Part shown: in pieces, positions 54,308 through 64,000 of the stretch | How positions within the stretch are numbered: position 1 is the stretch's first letter | Layout: each line of letters opens with the position of its first letter | From: Simmondsia chinensis | Taxonomy: Eukaryota > Streptophyta > Magnoliopsida > Caryophyllales > Simmondsiaceae | Direction of reading: 5' to 3' | Assembly: GCA_018398585.1 (NCBI GenBank) | Contig: JAGTTD010000011.1 | Coordinates: forward strand, 12,453,346 to 12,517,345 | Length of the DNA: 64,000 bases | The notes under the pieces: model-generated | Databases searched by the model: none | Told to the model about the DNA's origin: nothing | What the model saw: only the letters and a program-made list of their open reading frames with translations | Made by a program: the position numbers and the translations under genes

Positions 54308-54315
54308 ATAGGCGG

Positions 54316-54676
54316 TGTTTGCAATATTTGTTTGTTATTAAGTGCGATGTGGTCGCCATAAATAAAAATGTAAATAAACGTGCAAAGGGGACTCACAACG
54401 ACTAGGGAAGTAGCCTAAATTCGGACCGCATGTCTTTGACCTCAACCACTCACCATTTCTAAAAAATGTTTGTGATATTTTGGTGCATATAACTTTGGTT
54501 ATTTCGCGAGTTCTACTTATGCTTTAATTAAGAAGACCTTTTACGATAGTTTTTTGTGGATTTTTTTTTATATTTTTTGATAGAAAAGTATAGGGATATG
54601 GACCTAACTCTAGTGGCAGTTACGGTGATGGAGCAGGGCCCAATGACACCTTTCCTCATACACCTAAAAGTCAAGA

Positions 54677-54711
<35 letters not shown>

Positions 54712-55492
54712 AATCCAAGAGCTCAGTAGTCTACTTACAAGGTCCAGCCTACAGATTTTTACGCCTGCCACCCTTGACTTGTAATAACTCGAATGAGTTA
54801 AGGTCTGACAAGATTTAGATGGAGCAAACTATATTCAGGTCACTATATTAGGAGCAATCAAGGTCATGCCTTAGCTTTCAAAGCCCTAAACAATGGTACA
54901 AACCTAAGTTCACCTGATTTATCAAGTAGTGATAGCAGTGTCAAGTCCAACGCAATCAAGGTCAAGCCTTGGCCGTTAAAGCTTCAAACTAAAGCCTCAA
55001 TTCTTGACTTGTCGATTTTTGGAACAAATTAAAATAGAAAATTCATACACGAAGCCCGAAGCACTATATTACTGAAGAAGAAAGTACAACAAGATCTACG
55101 CTGTGTTAGACTAAGTTAAGCTATGCTATTCTTATGTAAAAAGCATAAGTGTTCTGTAAAAAAAACTTGAAGAAGTTTTGCATGGGGGTGTGTGTGTGTG
55201 TCTACTATAACAGAGTCTCTTATTTATAGAAAAACTAAATAACAGCTACCTCTATTTTCAAGGAATTTTCTTCCCACGTCAGGCCACCAAGCTCCTTAAG
55301 CGCATGAATGATCAATGAACATGCCCTTGATTTGGTGCTCGAGCGTATTTCTTGAAGCTCACATCCACAGTTTTAGTTGAAGTCTTTTTTATATGCTCCA
55401 CGTTCTCTTGGATTAAGCTTGGTGCCCACGCATTAGAATTGCACTCCATGTAACTATCTCAAGTTTGAAAACCACCTATGTTGCATCCTTCT
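54316..55492 (-). repeat. 5' LTR of Tat element H (truncated)
   Basis: Third copy of the Tat LTR, starting TGTTTGCAATATTTG on the plus strand, equivalent to 43325. It stops at about 55492, some 230 bp short of the LTR outer end, where a Copia fragment begins. A G run of about 31 bases at 54679-54710 replaces the GGGATGGAG-type string seen at 43684. CAATCAAGGTCAAGCC repeats as in G. Confidence 0.8.
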
Positions 55493-56110
55493 TGGCACCA
55501 ACATTCTTCTAAAAGAAAACACCTTGAAAGGGATATTTCCTACACATGGCACCAACATTTAGGTCACACTAATTCGAACAGAATCCAAAGACTGGGAAAA
55601 GATGAACTGATAGAGGTTTTGGACTTGAGGTCATTACCAGTTTACGAATTCTGCATAGAATGAAAGGTGACCAATTCTGTCTTTAAGAGTAAAGGCAACA
55701 GGGTTGGTGGCTTGCTTGAGCTGGTTCACATAGATGTATGTGGACCAACACATGTTCAGGCAAGAGGTGGGTATGAGTACTTATTCACATTTAGTGATGA
55801 TTACTCAAGATATGTATATATTTACCTAATTAGACATTAGTCGGACTCTTTTGAAAAGTTCAAAGAGTACAAAGCTGAATTTTAAAAGCAATTAGGTAAA
55901 CAAGTTAAATCACTTCGATTAGATCGAGGTGGTGAATATTTTTCAGGTGAGTCTTTAGAGTTCCTAACTACAAATGAGATAATATCTTAGCTTTCTACTC
56001 CGGGTACACCGCAGTAGAATGGTGTTGTAGATAAAAGGAACAAAGAGTGTCTTTTATACAGTTCTTTTGATCAAAAAGGGTTTTTATAAATGAACATGCA
56101 AAATACTTAG
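55493..56110 (+). pseudogene. pol: Copia integrase fragment (element I)
   Basis: Plus-strand fragment of pol: GAG-pre-integrase TWHQHLGHTNSNRIQRLGKD (near 55538; Cys/His zinc-finger region), FKSKGNRVGGLLELVHIDVC (first integrase Asp in HIDVCG, near 55730), GGYEYLFTFSDDYSRYVYIY, KSLRLDRGGEYFSGESLEF (second Asp near 55925) and STPGTPQ-stop-NGVVDKRN (Glu position changed to Asp). Both ends are cut: Tat LTR on the left, F-family LTR on the right (near 56110). Several stops. RT and RNase H absent. Confidence 0.85.
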
Positions 56111-56248
56111 AGAAGGTCTTGGGGTCTCGGCTTTGAAGAATATTATTGTCTTTCTGGTTTTCTTTATTATCGGAGCAATTCCAGGTATGTTTTTCTTTCT
56201 TTATTCTTTTTCGCTTTTCTGTTTATTTACAGTATTCGTTATTATACC

Positions 56249-57750
56249 TACAACAACAACAACAAGAAGAAGCCCAGTTCCATCAAGTGCTCCTGCCAAA
56301 AGCAGGGTCTGGGAAGGGTAGATGTACTCAGCCTTCCCCCTTCAGGGGGCCACCCTGAAGAGAGGCTGTTTCCTAGGACCCTCAGCCTAAGATGATGGTC
56401 TTGCATCCATCAAACAAAAGACCTGGCAAACATCAGAAAGCATAAGTATGGCCCAAAAAAAAAAAAAAAAAAAAAACTGTAGTTGAGAAACGGAAACAGA
56501 ACAAGAAAGGATGAGATAGGGATAGAAGGATAGAAGGGGTAGACAGATAGAGATAAAGACTACCCTACTCTAACATGGTCATCTACAACCCCTACGCTAG
56601 CCCTCCATTTGGCGCTATCTAAGGCCATCTCCTCCCGAAGGTTTAGGTGGGTGAGGTCTTATCGTATCATCTCAAGCCATTTCTTCTTCGGTCTGCCTCT
56701 GCCTCTTCTGCCTAATGTAGTAATAGGTTGTTCGCATCTTCTGACTGGAGCTTCGTCAGGTCGCCTTTTGATATGTCCGAACCACCTCAAATGCTGCTCC
56801 CTTAATTTATCTTCAAGGGGAGCTACGCCCAATTTGCCTCTTATGATGTCGTTTTTGATCCTATCCTTCCTCGTGTGTCCGCGCATCCACCTTAACATTC
56901 GCATCTCTGCCACCTTCATCTTCTGAGTGTGCTGCTGTTTCATCGCCCTGCACTCCGCCCCATACGCCATGGCTGGCCGCACTACCGTCTTATAGTATTT
57001 TCCCTTTAGCTTCAAGAGGAATTTCCTATCACAAAGTACCGCAGAGGCCATCCACCACTTGTGCTAACCCACTTTGATCCTGTAGCTGACATCCTCGTCC
57101 ACTTCGCCGTTGTGCTGTATCGTCGACCCTAAATACCTGAATCTTTCGGTCTTCGAAATGGCCTCGTGTCCAATCTTGACTTCTTCTTGTCTAGGCGTGG
57201 TAGATGGGTCGAACTTGAGTTCCATGTGCTCGGTCTTGGCTCTGCTGAGTCGCAAACCCTTTGACTCTAGAACCCCTCTCCACAGTTCCAGTTTCTCATT
57301 AATCTCTTCCCGCGACTCCCCCACCAGTACTATGTCATCTGCAAAAAGCATGCACCAAGGTATACATCCCTGGATGTGCCTAGTGAGCTCGTCCATAACC
57401 AAAATGAACAGATAGGGGCTCAAGGCAGACCCTTGGTGAACCCCCACTGTTATCGGGAAAGCATCTGACTCCCCATCCACTATACGCACCATAGTCTGTG
57501 CCTCATCATACATGTCTTTGATGGCTCGGATGTATGGTGCGGGAATGCCTTTCCTGTCCAAAACTCTCCTAAGGACGTCCCTTGGCACTCTATCATATGC
57601 CTTCTCTAAATCATTGAAGACCATATGAAGGTCCTTTTGTCTCTCCCGATAATGGTCTATCGTCCGCCTTAGGATGTGGATGGCTTCTATTGTTGATCTC
57701 CCGGGCATAAATCCGAACTGGTTCTCGGACACCTCAGTCAACTGCCTCAA
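56249..57750 (-). mobile_element. RTE-type LINE, 5'-truncated, ~22-bp target duplication
   Basis: Minus-strand non-LTR element inserted in LTR I. CAGTATTCGTTATTATACCT and its outer bases occur on both sides (about 56229-56250 and 57750-57771), a target duplication of about 22 bp. The 3' end reads CTTCTTCTTGTTGTTG(TTG)n rather than poly(A), as is usual for plant RTE elements, and the 3' UTR has the CCCTGAAGGGGGAAGGC motif. The 5' half (endonuclease and start of RT) is missing. Confidence 0.95.
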
Positions 57751-57755
57751 CAGTA
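56557..57755 (-). pseudogene. RTE LINE reverse transcriptase (C-terminal two thirds)
   Basis: Begins MRQLTEVSENQFGFMPGRST (57750), then HMVFNDLEKAYDRVPRDVL, GVHQGSALSPYLFILVMDEL (near 57430), the catalytic MLFADDIVLVGES (near 57345) and the thumb (LRLSRAKTEHMELKF, RFRYLGSTIQHNGEVDEDVS). The C-terminal domain has MAYGAECRAMKQQHTQKMKV, MLRWMRGHTRKDRI and LRWFGHIKRRPDEAP. FNDLEKAYD keeps the Asp of the first catalytic motif. Stops at about 57062 and 56659 interrupt it. RT would copy the LINE RNA at a nicked target; this copy is dead on arrival because it lacks the endonuclease. Confidence 0.95.
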
Positions 57756-58209
57756 TTCGTTATTATACCTATTCAAGTTTATGTTTTGTTATGAATGTAT
57801 TAGAGTAAAAGGCCTGTAGATTTAAATTAAGAATTTAGATCTGTTGATTTAAATTATGAATTTAAGTCAGTAGATTTAAAATTAGAAATTTTAAATCAAC
57901 CCTAGGTTTAGAGTTATGAATTCTAAACCCGTTCTGCTGTGTAAACTTTAGGGAGAGTTTTTGAAATTCATCCCAACAACTGGTATAAGGGCAAAAGATT
58001 TATAGAGATAAATCTATTCCCGGGAACTCTCGCACGTGAGGTGTCACGAAGCGTGACTCTCCGACCGGGCGCTTAGGTAAAGAGAAACTTCTCCTACTCT
58101 AAGTGCTCTAATAGGTGCCTATTGTTGTGACTATAGTTGAGAACTGTGAACCCAATAGTCGGCATCAGAGTTTATTTTTCAATAAATTTTTTATGTTTTT
58201 CCCAACATA

Positions 58210-59997
58210 ACTATCTTATAAGAGTCGTGTATAATGCAGTGATATGTATTCTTTCAATTTAGCGCACACAATAAGTCAAATATCTACCAAACTGTACTAT
58301 CATGTAGACAATGATGACCCAAACACACCACTCTTTACTCCCTGGCAGCAGGGTCGCATGAAGCTAGTTCGGGCAAGAACTATTCTCAATTAACCTGTTT
58401 TCTTGTAACTCTTACTAAACTTGATTAATTCAACACTTTGCCTTAGTCTCTAACATGACCCAACAGAGCTCCTCGAGGAGGCTAATGCACCATGCCAGTC
58501 AAGTGTAAACCATTACCTAAACCTCCATACAAATACACAAAATACTCCACGGCCACGTGGTTGCATCGCTTGTTTGCGCCTTGGTTTATCCCAATAGAAG
58601 TCTAACCCTATAATCTGCAAATTGACATCCTTCGCAGGGAGGTCTGTCCATCTACTATACTGCTAGACCGGTAATGGAGACTGTGAGGTTACAACAATTG
58701 AAACCTAGCTCCCACTTGATTTTTATAACTAGTAGTTTTTAATTGACTAGCATTTATAATCTGGATTATCTCATAACCCCCTTTAGAATCTCATTCTAAA
58801 ATTAACAATAATTAATTAATTCAAAACATTATCGTTTTACAACATCGATTATCTCATAATCTTGGTTTAGAATCTCATTCTAAATATATTCAATACAATT
58901 AATTAATTAATTTTAATTAAAACAATATCAACATCTAATTTAGATTATCACATAATTTACTTTTTAAAATCTAATTTTAAAATTAAATTAAAATAATTTT
59001 ATCTAAAATCAATAGTGATTTTGTGCTTAGACTTTCCTATAGTCTATTTTTAGAATCTCATTCTAAAATTAAACAAGCTTAAACTAACCAATAGTCTAAT
59101 TTAGAATCTTATTCTAAAATTTAATTAATAAAATTTAATTTTTATTTTAAAAATAAAGTTAGCTTAGACTATCATATAGTCTATTTCAGAATCTTATTTT
59201 AAAATAATTTAAAATAACTTTTATTTAAAATAATACTGATTCACAACTTAGATTATCTCATAATCAAATTTAGAATCTCACTCTAAAAGAAAATTAATTA
59301 AGAAAATAATTAATTTATAATTATTATGTAAATCAGTACTGGCATCTACACGTCCCAAAAATAAAATAATAATAAAACTTTTTTTTTTATTGCTGATGTT
59401 AGCATCTGCTTACAATTATTTTAATTAAATTTTAAATTAAAATAATTTAATTTAAAGTAAATAATTAAATATAATCACATTAGATTAATTTTATCTAATT
59501 TCATAAAATTAATTGAATCTAATCTCAAGATCAACTTTATCTAATTTTGAAAAAATTAATTGAATCTAATCTCATTAGACCAATTTTATCCATTATTGTT
59601 AAAAATATTTGAATCTAATCTTATTATATCAATTTTGTCTGATTTCGTAAATCAATTTACTTGGAACATACAATCTCATTCTACGAACAACATAATCACA
59701 AATTTAAGGGTTGTTCCAAATTAATGATTAATTCATTAACGATTTAAACAATTTAAACCGTTACTATAAATAACCTAGTTAACTATTAAATTTTTAACCG
59801 ATTTAAACAATTTAAATCGATATTTTAAATAACCTAGTTAACTACTAAATCTTTTAACCGATTTAAATTGATACTTTAAATAATCTAGTTAACTATTAAA
59901 TCTTTTAATCGATTTAAGCAATTTAAATCGTTATTTTAAAACAATCTAATTAACAATTAATTACATTAATGATTTAAAATGAATGTAATCAGAAGCT
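58210..59997 (-). repeat. Leader of Copia J with tandem-repeat arrays
   Basis: 1.8 kb, no ORF. On the minus strand: array 1 (59990-59700, ATTTAAATTGTTTAAATCG type), array 2 (59660-59470, TTAGATTCAATTAATTTT type) and array 3 (59300-58740, TTTAGAATGAGATTCTAAA type), then the leader segment like 48950-49440 of F. Confidence 0.8.
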
Positions 59998-60012
59998 GGC
60001 TCTGATACCAAT
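59998..60012 (-). promoter_or_regulatory. Primer binding site of Copia J
   Basis: Minus strand ATTGGTATCAGAGCC, an exact initiator-tRNA-Met complement, directly after the 5' LTR. F carries a variant (GGTAGCAG). Confidence 0.95.
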
Positions 60013-62449
60013 TGTTGGGAAAATATAAAATTTTGTTGGAAAAAGAAACTCTGATGCCGACTATTAGGTTCACAGTTCTCCACTATGGTCACCCAATAGA
60101 CCCCTATTAAAGCACTTAGAGTAGGAAACTCTTCTCGTTACCTAAGCTCTCGGTTGGAAAGTCACGCTTCGTGACACCTCACGTGCAAGAGTTCCCAGGA
60201 ATAGGTTTATCTCAATAAACTATTTGCCCAAATGCTGTTGTTGGGACGAATTTCAAAAATTCTACCTAGTTTTAGAAAGTTTACACAGCAGAAGGGGTTT
60301 GGAATTCATAATACTAAACCTGAGTTGATTCAAAATTCCTAATTTTAAATCTACATATTTAAATTTATAATTTAAATCTAGAGATCTAAATTCTTAATTT
60401 AGATCTACAGGCCTTTTACTCTAATACATTCACAATAATACTTAAACTTAAACAGGCATAATAACAGATACTGTAAGTAAATAGAAAAGCGAAAACTAAA
60501 AATGAAGGAAAGAAGACATACCTAGAATTGCTCCAAATAAAGAAAACTAGAAAATCGAGATCACGCGATCTTCTATGCAATGGGCTGGAACTGCTCGGAG
60601 GGTGGGCTCCGAAAAATATTAAACTATGGAAAGAAAAATTTCAACGGAAAATTTTCTTTCTAATTCGGTCTCCGATACTATTTCCAGAAACCCTAAAATT
60701 TTTTTCAAAACTGAATGCCAAACCTTGGAATAAGCACCTCTATTTATAGGAGTATATCGGAGCGAAAAATTATTAAAATAACCATGTGGGATTCATAGAT
60801 AAAATTTCAGTTAAAAACCAAACGCAGCACTTCATTAAAAAGAAGTCAAAACGGCACGTTTAAGCACAATACAAAACCACCTTTTTTTTGAAAAAAACAC
60901 GCGCCACGTGTCAAGGCTTGATTGGTCGATGCCGTGGCACGCGGATCCTCCCTGGTGTCGCGAGCTGGTTGGCCCAAAGTCGCGGATTGCGAGACCTGTG
61001 CTGATTTTTTATTTATTTTTTTTTTTTGCTTTGTCTCCTACATCTAAAAAATTCATCCTGCGAATTTTAATTTCACAAAATTATTTTATTTTATAATTTT
61101 TAATTTTATTCTTCTCATGAATAATGTTTGGCAAAATTAATTTATCCATCTCATGGATAAATAATTCATCTCATGAATTCTTTAATATTTTTACAATGGC
61201 AATAAATGCAGAGGCTTGCGCAGGGACCTCAGGGCCAATTCAAATCTAGCTCCAAATGGGTTAAATTAATCATCTCATGATATAATTTAATTACCAATTA
61301 ATGAGATTTAATTCCACTAAATAAATCTCACTGCACTTGAGACTTAAATTGTTTATTCGATATCTCCCTAATAGACTGTATTGATGATAATAACCCCTCC
61401 ACTAGATGTCCATGACAAAGGATAAATATAACCACTACCAGTATCCTTCTCACAGCTTCTCCATTTGTTACCGACTCGTCCTTCACTGAATAATTCATTT
61501 ATACTTGAACATATTCATAGTATAAATCTCAAATGTCAAACACTAGGAATACTTTGGCCAAAGTTTCTGAACTATTCAAATATTTGCGAATCAACTAAGG
61601 GGACATCTGTACCTCATAAAAGACTGTAGATTCCCTATTGAATACCTAATCCTTGCCACACTTCATGCCGCTACCCTGTGTACGTGGGATTTCAGTCATT
61701 CGTTTAGACCTTACTTATAGTACACCAAAGTAACTAACGCTCCATGTACAAGTCCAGAATACACTTAGGATTTGGAGTTGTCGTTCAAATAGTACAATAT
61801 GAATCACTTATCTCCGATAGTAATCTAGAAATAAGTAATCCACATGGTCCAACTTAGTGTGTCGATCTTATTAAACACACTAGCCTAACACTTTTGGATC
61901 TCCATGCATTTAGGCCTTACTTATGGTACACCAAAGTAACTAATGCTCCATGCACAAGTCCGGAATACCCTTAGGATTTAGAGTCGTCGTTCAAACAGTA
62001 TAACGTGAATCACTCATCTCCGATAGTAGTCTAGACATAAGTAACCCACGTGGTCCAACTTAGTGTGTCAATCTTATTAAACACCCTAACATAATAGTTT
62101 TGGATCTCCATCCATATGACCTAGACAAGTCATCTAAAGTGTCACGTTATAGTATTAGCATACAAATGGTCTAAACTTGTCTTCGACTACTGGCCTTTCA
62201 AACAACAACTCATACCATTTGTTCCAAGTCTATCTGTGGCTTAGACTCATAAACCACTTAGAACAAACACGTAAATTGTAGTCTGAGGACTACACCCATC
62301 TCATGGATGTCTCCCAAAAGAAAATCACATGCAATATAAATGCTTGCTTACACAAATTTAACTAAGAAACGACTGGTACTTCAATTTTATTTATTAATTA
62401 AAATAATATGTCCTGAATAAATCTGGATTTCAGGACATTGTTCCTAACA
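60013..62449 (-). repeat. 5' LTR of Copia J with 207-bp internal duplication
   Basis: 2,437 bp; minus strand TGTTAGGAACAATGTCC ... TTTTCCCAACA. TATA box CTATAAATAG (60749-60740), ABRE/G-box GACACGTGGC (60912-60903), splice-donor-like site at 60521-60520 and hairpin at 60161-60175, all at the same spacing as in F. A segment of about 207 bp is duplicated in tandem (about 61700-61906 and 61907-62113, sharing GTACACCAAAGTAACTAA and ATCTCCGATAGTA). Confidence 0.9.
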
Positions 62450-63205
62450 ACATGAATGGGTAATTGCTTATGCCTCTAGACAACTTAAGCCGTACAAAGA
62501 GAATTACTCGACTCATGACCTTGAACTCGCTGCAGTTGCTTTCGCATTGTAAATTTGGAGACATTATTTGTATGGAGTAACTTGTGGGGTATACACAGAC
62601 CATAAGAATTTGAAGTATATTTACACTCAAACGGAGTTAAATATGAGACAACGATGGTGGCTAGAATTGCTGCATGATTATGATCTACATATAAATTATC
62701 ACTTGGGCAAAGCAAATGTGGTCGCTGATGCGTTGAGTCAAAAGTCTGTTGGAAATCTTGCTTATATGATCTCTAAACAATCCTATATCCTTAATGATTT
62801 GAAAAGAGCAGGAATTCAGATAAGACAACAAGGAGATAGAGCTATCTTGTTAGCTACGACCATACGTCCAACATTGATAGGCCGCATAAAAAATGCACAA
62901 AAAGAAGATGAGAATTTGCGAAAGATTGTTCGAGCTACTGAAGACGATTCACTGTGTTCGGCAATATGATTTGTGTCCTAAATGATGAGCTATTGAAAAA
63001 GCAAATTCTCAAAGAAGCTGATTTGGTTCCATATTTGGCTCACCTAGGAGGAACAAAGATGTATAGAGATATTAAAGAAAATTTTTGGTGGAGGAACATG
63101 AAAAAGGACATAGCTCAATTTGTTACCAGATGCCTCACATGTCAACAAGTGAAGATTGAACATCAGAAATCAGCTGGACTTCTTCAGCCATTAGAAATAC
63201 CATAA
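62450..63205 (+). pseudogene. pol: Chromovirus K RNase H end and integrase zinc finger
   Basis: Plus-strand pol fragment of a Del/Tekay-like chromovirus. RNase [33 protein letters not shown], a stop near 62550, then GVYTDHKNLKYIYTQTELNM and KANVVADALSQKS (near 62715). The integrase zinc finger follows: YLAHLGGTKMYRDIKENFWW and CLTCQQVKIEHQKSAGLLQP (near 63130-63190), with the H, C, C ligands visible. A frame change lies at about 62955. RT lies beyond the J insertion and is not in the window. Confidence 0.9.
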
Positions 63206-64000
63206 TGGAAATGGGATCACCTCACCATGGATTTTGTTACAAAATTACCTCAATGTGCTAAGGTCACGATGCCGCATGGGTAATTGTTTACAGACTCAAG
63301 AAGTATGCACACTTCCTTCAAATTAAAATCAACTTTAGCCTATAAAAGCTTTCCAAATTGTATGTAAAGCAGGTAGTTAAGTTACATGGCAGACCGTATT
63401 CTATTGTGTCTTATCGTGATTATAGATTTCTCTCATGATTTTGGAGGCAACTACAGAAGGCATTGAGGACAAAGTTGAATTTTAGCACATCTTACCATCC
63501 CTAAACCCATGGCCAAAGTGAAAGAGTGATCCAAGTACTCGAAGACATGTTAAGAGCTTGTGTTCTAGATCATAGAGGAAGCTAGGATGATGATCTTCCA
63601 TTGAAGAAGTTTGCATACAATAATAATTATCAGGCTAGTATACAGATGGCACCTTATGAAGCTCTTTATGGGAGAAAATGTAGATCACCGTTATACTAGA
63701 ATGACATTGATGAAAGGAAGCAAAGGAAAGAAGAAATTTGTTCAAAAATCTTACAGCTCACTATTCACAAGGTGAAAATAATTCATGAAAGATTAAATGC
63801 TGCACAAGACAAGCAAAGGAGTTATGCTAAAAAAAGACGGAGAGCCCTTGAATTCCAAGTGAGAGACCATGTATTTTTGAAGGTTTCTCCAACAAAAGGA
63901 GTAATCCGATTTGGAAAACGCAATAAATTGAACCCCAGATATATCGGACCCCATGAAATCTTAGAGAGAATTGGGGATGTGCCCTATAGTATTGCTTTGC
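63206..64000 (+). pseudogene. pol: Chromovirus K integrase core, runs off the window
   Basis: Decayed integrase: WKWDHLTMDFVTKLPQ (first Asp, near 63220), a scrambled middle, then GQSERVIQVLEDMLRACVLD (catalytic Glu kept, near 63520), [29 protein letters not shown], and the C-terminal part VRDHVFLKVSPTKGVIRFGK and RYIGPHEILERIGDVPYSIA (GPY region) at the window end. A chromodomain would be expected next. At least four stops and two frame changes. Confidence 0.85.

Larger units (their letters stand above)
53882..54315 (-). other. 3' internal end of Tat element H with polypurine tract
   Basis: The only internal sequence left in H, between its two LTRs. On the minus strand CTAAAAGGGGGAATTATT (53900-53882) is the polypurine tract before the 3' LTR. 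Everything between here and the primer-site side (54316) is deleted, including gag and pol. The segment carries plus-strand promoter and ORF signals, listed separately. Confidence 0.75.
56111..58209 (+). repeat. F-family Copia LTR (I), 5'-truncated, split by RTE LINE
   Basis: Starts within the transcribed part of the LTR (GGTCTTGGGGTCTCG), includes the splice-donor-like CCAG/GTATGT (56181-56190) and, after the LINE, continues from 57751 (CAGTATTCGTTATTATACCT) to the LTR end TTTCCCAACA at 58209. It has one hairpin copy at 58043-58057. It abuts the inverted Copia J directly. Confidence 0.85.
58210..62449 (-). mobile_element. Copia element J (5' LTR and leader only)
   Basis: F-family Copia in the opposite orientation. 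5' LTR at 60013-62449, primer site 59998-60012, leader to 58210, where it ends abruptly against the end of LTR I. Gag and all of pol are missing. The leader contains the same three repeat arrays as F, inverted. It stops about 40 bp before the position where gag starts in F. J lies next to the RNase H region of chromovirus K and probably inserted there. Confidence 0.85.

Noticed and set aside
56111..56360. Plus-strand ORFs of 62-70 codons with hydrophobic Phe-rich start
   Set aside because: They cross from the Copia LTR into the RTE LINE 3' end, so they are chance frames over an insertion border.

Overview
The window is plant nuclear DNA made almost entirely of transposable elements. I found no host protein gene, rRNA array or functional tRNA gene. 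The evidence for a plant is the element content: Athila-type and Tat-type Ty3/gypsy elements, chromoviruses, Copia elements primed by initiator tRNA-Met, a plant L1-type LINE, a plant RTE-type LINE and several MITEs. It looks like a TE-rich, probably heterochromatic interval of a large angiosperm genome; I cannot name the species.

Layout. 1-2762 is the deleted 3' part of an Athila-type element (A), followed by an Athila-type LTR (2763-5629) that carries two MITEs. A second Athila-type element (B) starts at its primer binding site (5636) and runs to its 3' LTR at 27747. B is interrupted by a four-level nest: Copia element L (5957-20585, TSD TTAAG) sits in B; L1-type LINE M (8032-19642, 16-bp TSD) sits in the gag gene of L; chromovirus E (11847-17587, TSD TAAAC) sits at the start of ORF2 of M. 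B also holds a PIF/Harbinger-like element (25488-26512), a tandem tRNA-like SINE (27172-27395) and a LINE fragment in its 3' LTR (27926-28254).

28890-37900 is an old, heavily mutated Copia element (D). It carries a gag-only gypsy element C (32227-35221, TSD TAAGA) and, in its 3' LTR, a small element with a 5S-rRNA-like head and an RTE-LINE-like tail (36847-37072). 37901-44731 is a minus-strand Tat-type gypsy element (G). Next to it is an almost empty relative (H, 44732-55492), whose surviving 3' end holds a plus-strand TATA box and short ORF antisense to the element. Copia element F (45626-53827, TSD CCTTA) is inserted in an LTR of H. The right end holds Copia fragments (I, J) in opposite orientations, an RTE-type LINE inserted in I with a target duplication of about 22 bp (56249-57750), and the RNase H/integrase part of a Del/Tekay-like chromovirus (K) running off the window.

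Almost all coding regions are broken by stops, frameshifts or deletions. The best preserved is the 638-codon RT-RNase H-integrase frame of E, which still has a Glu to Lys change at the expected integrase catalytic position. Most elements present are deletion derivatives that would depend on proteins from relatives elsewhere. The observations most worth following are the 5S-headed/RTE-tailed element, with a plausible partner LINE in the same window, and the antisense promoter/ORF in the Tat remnant.
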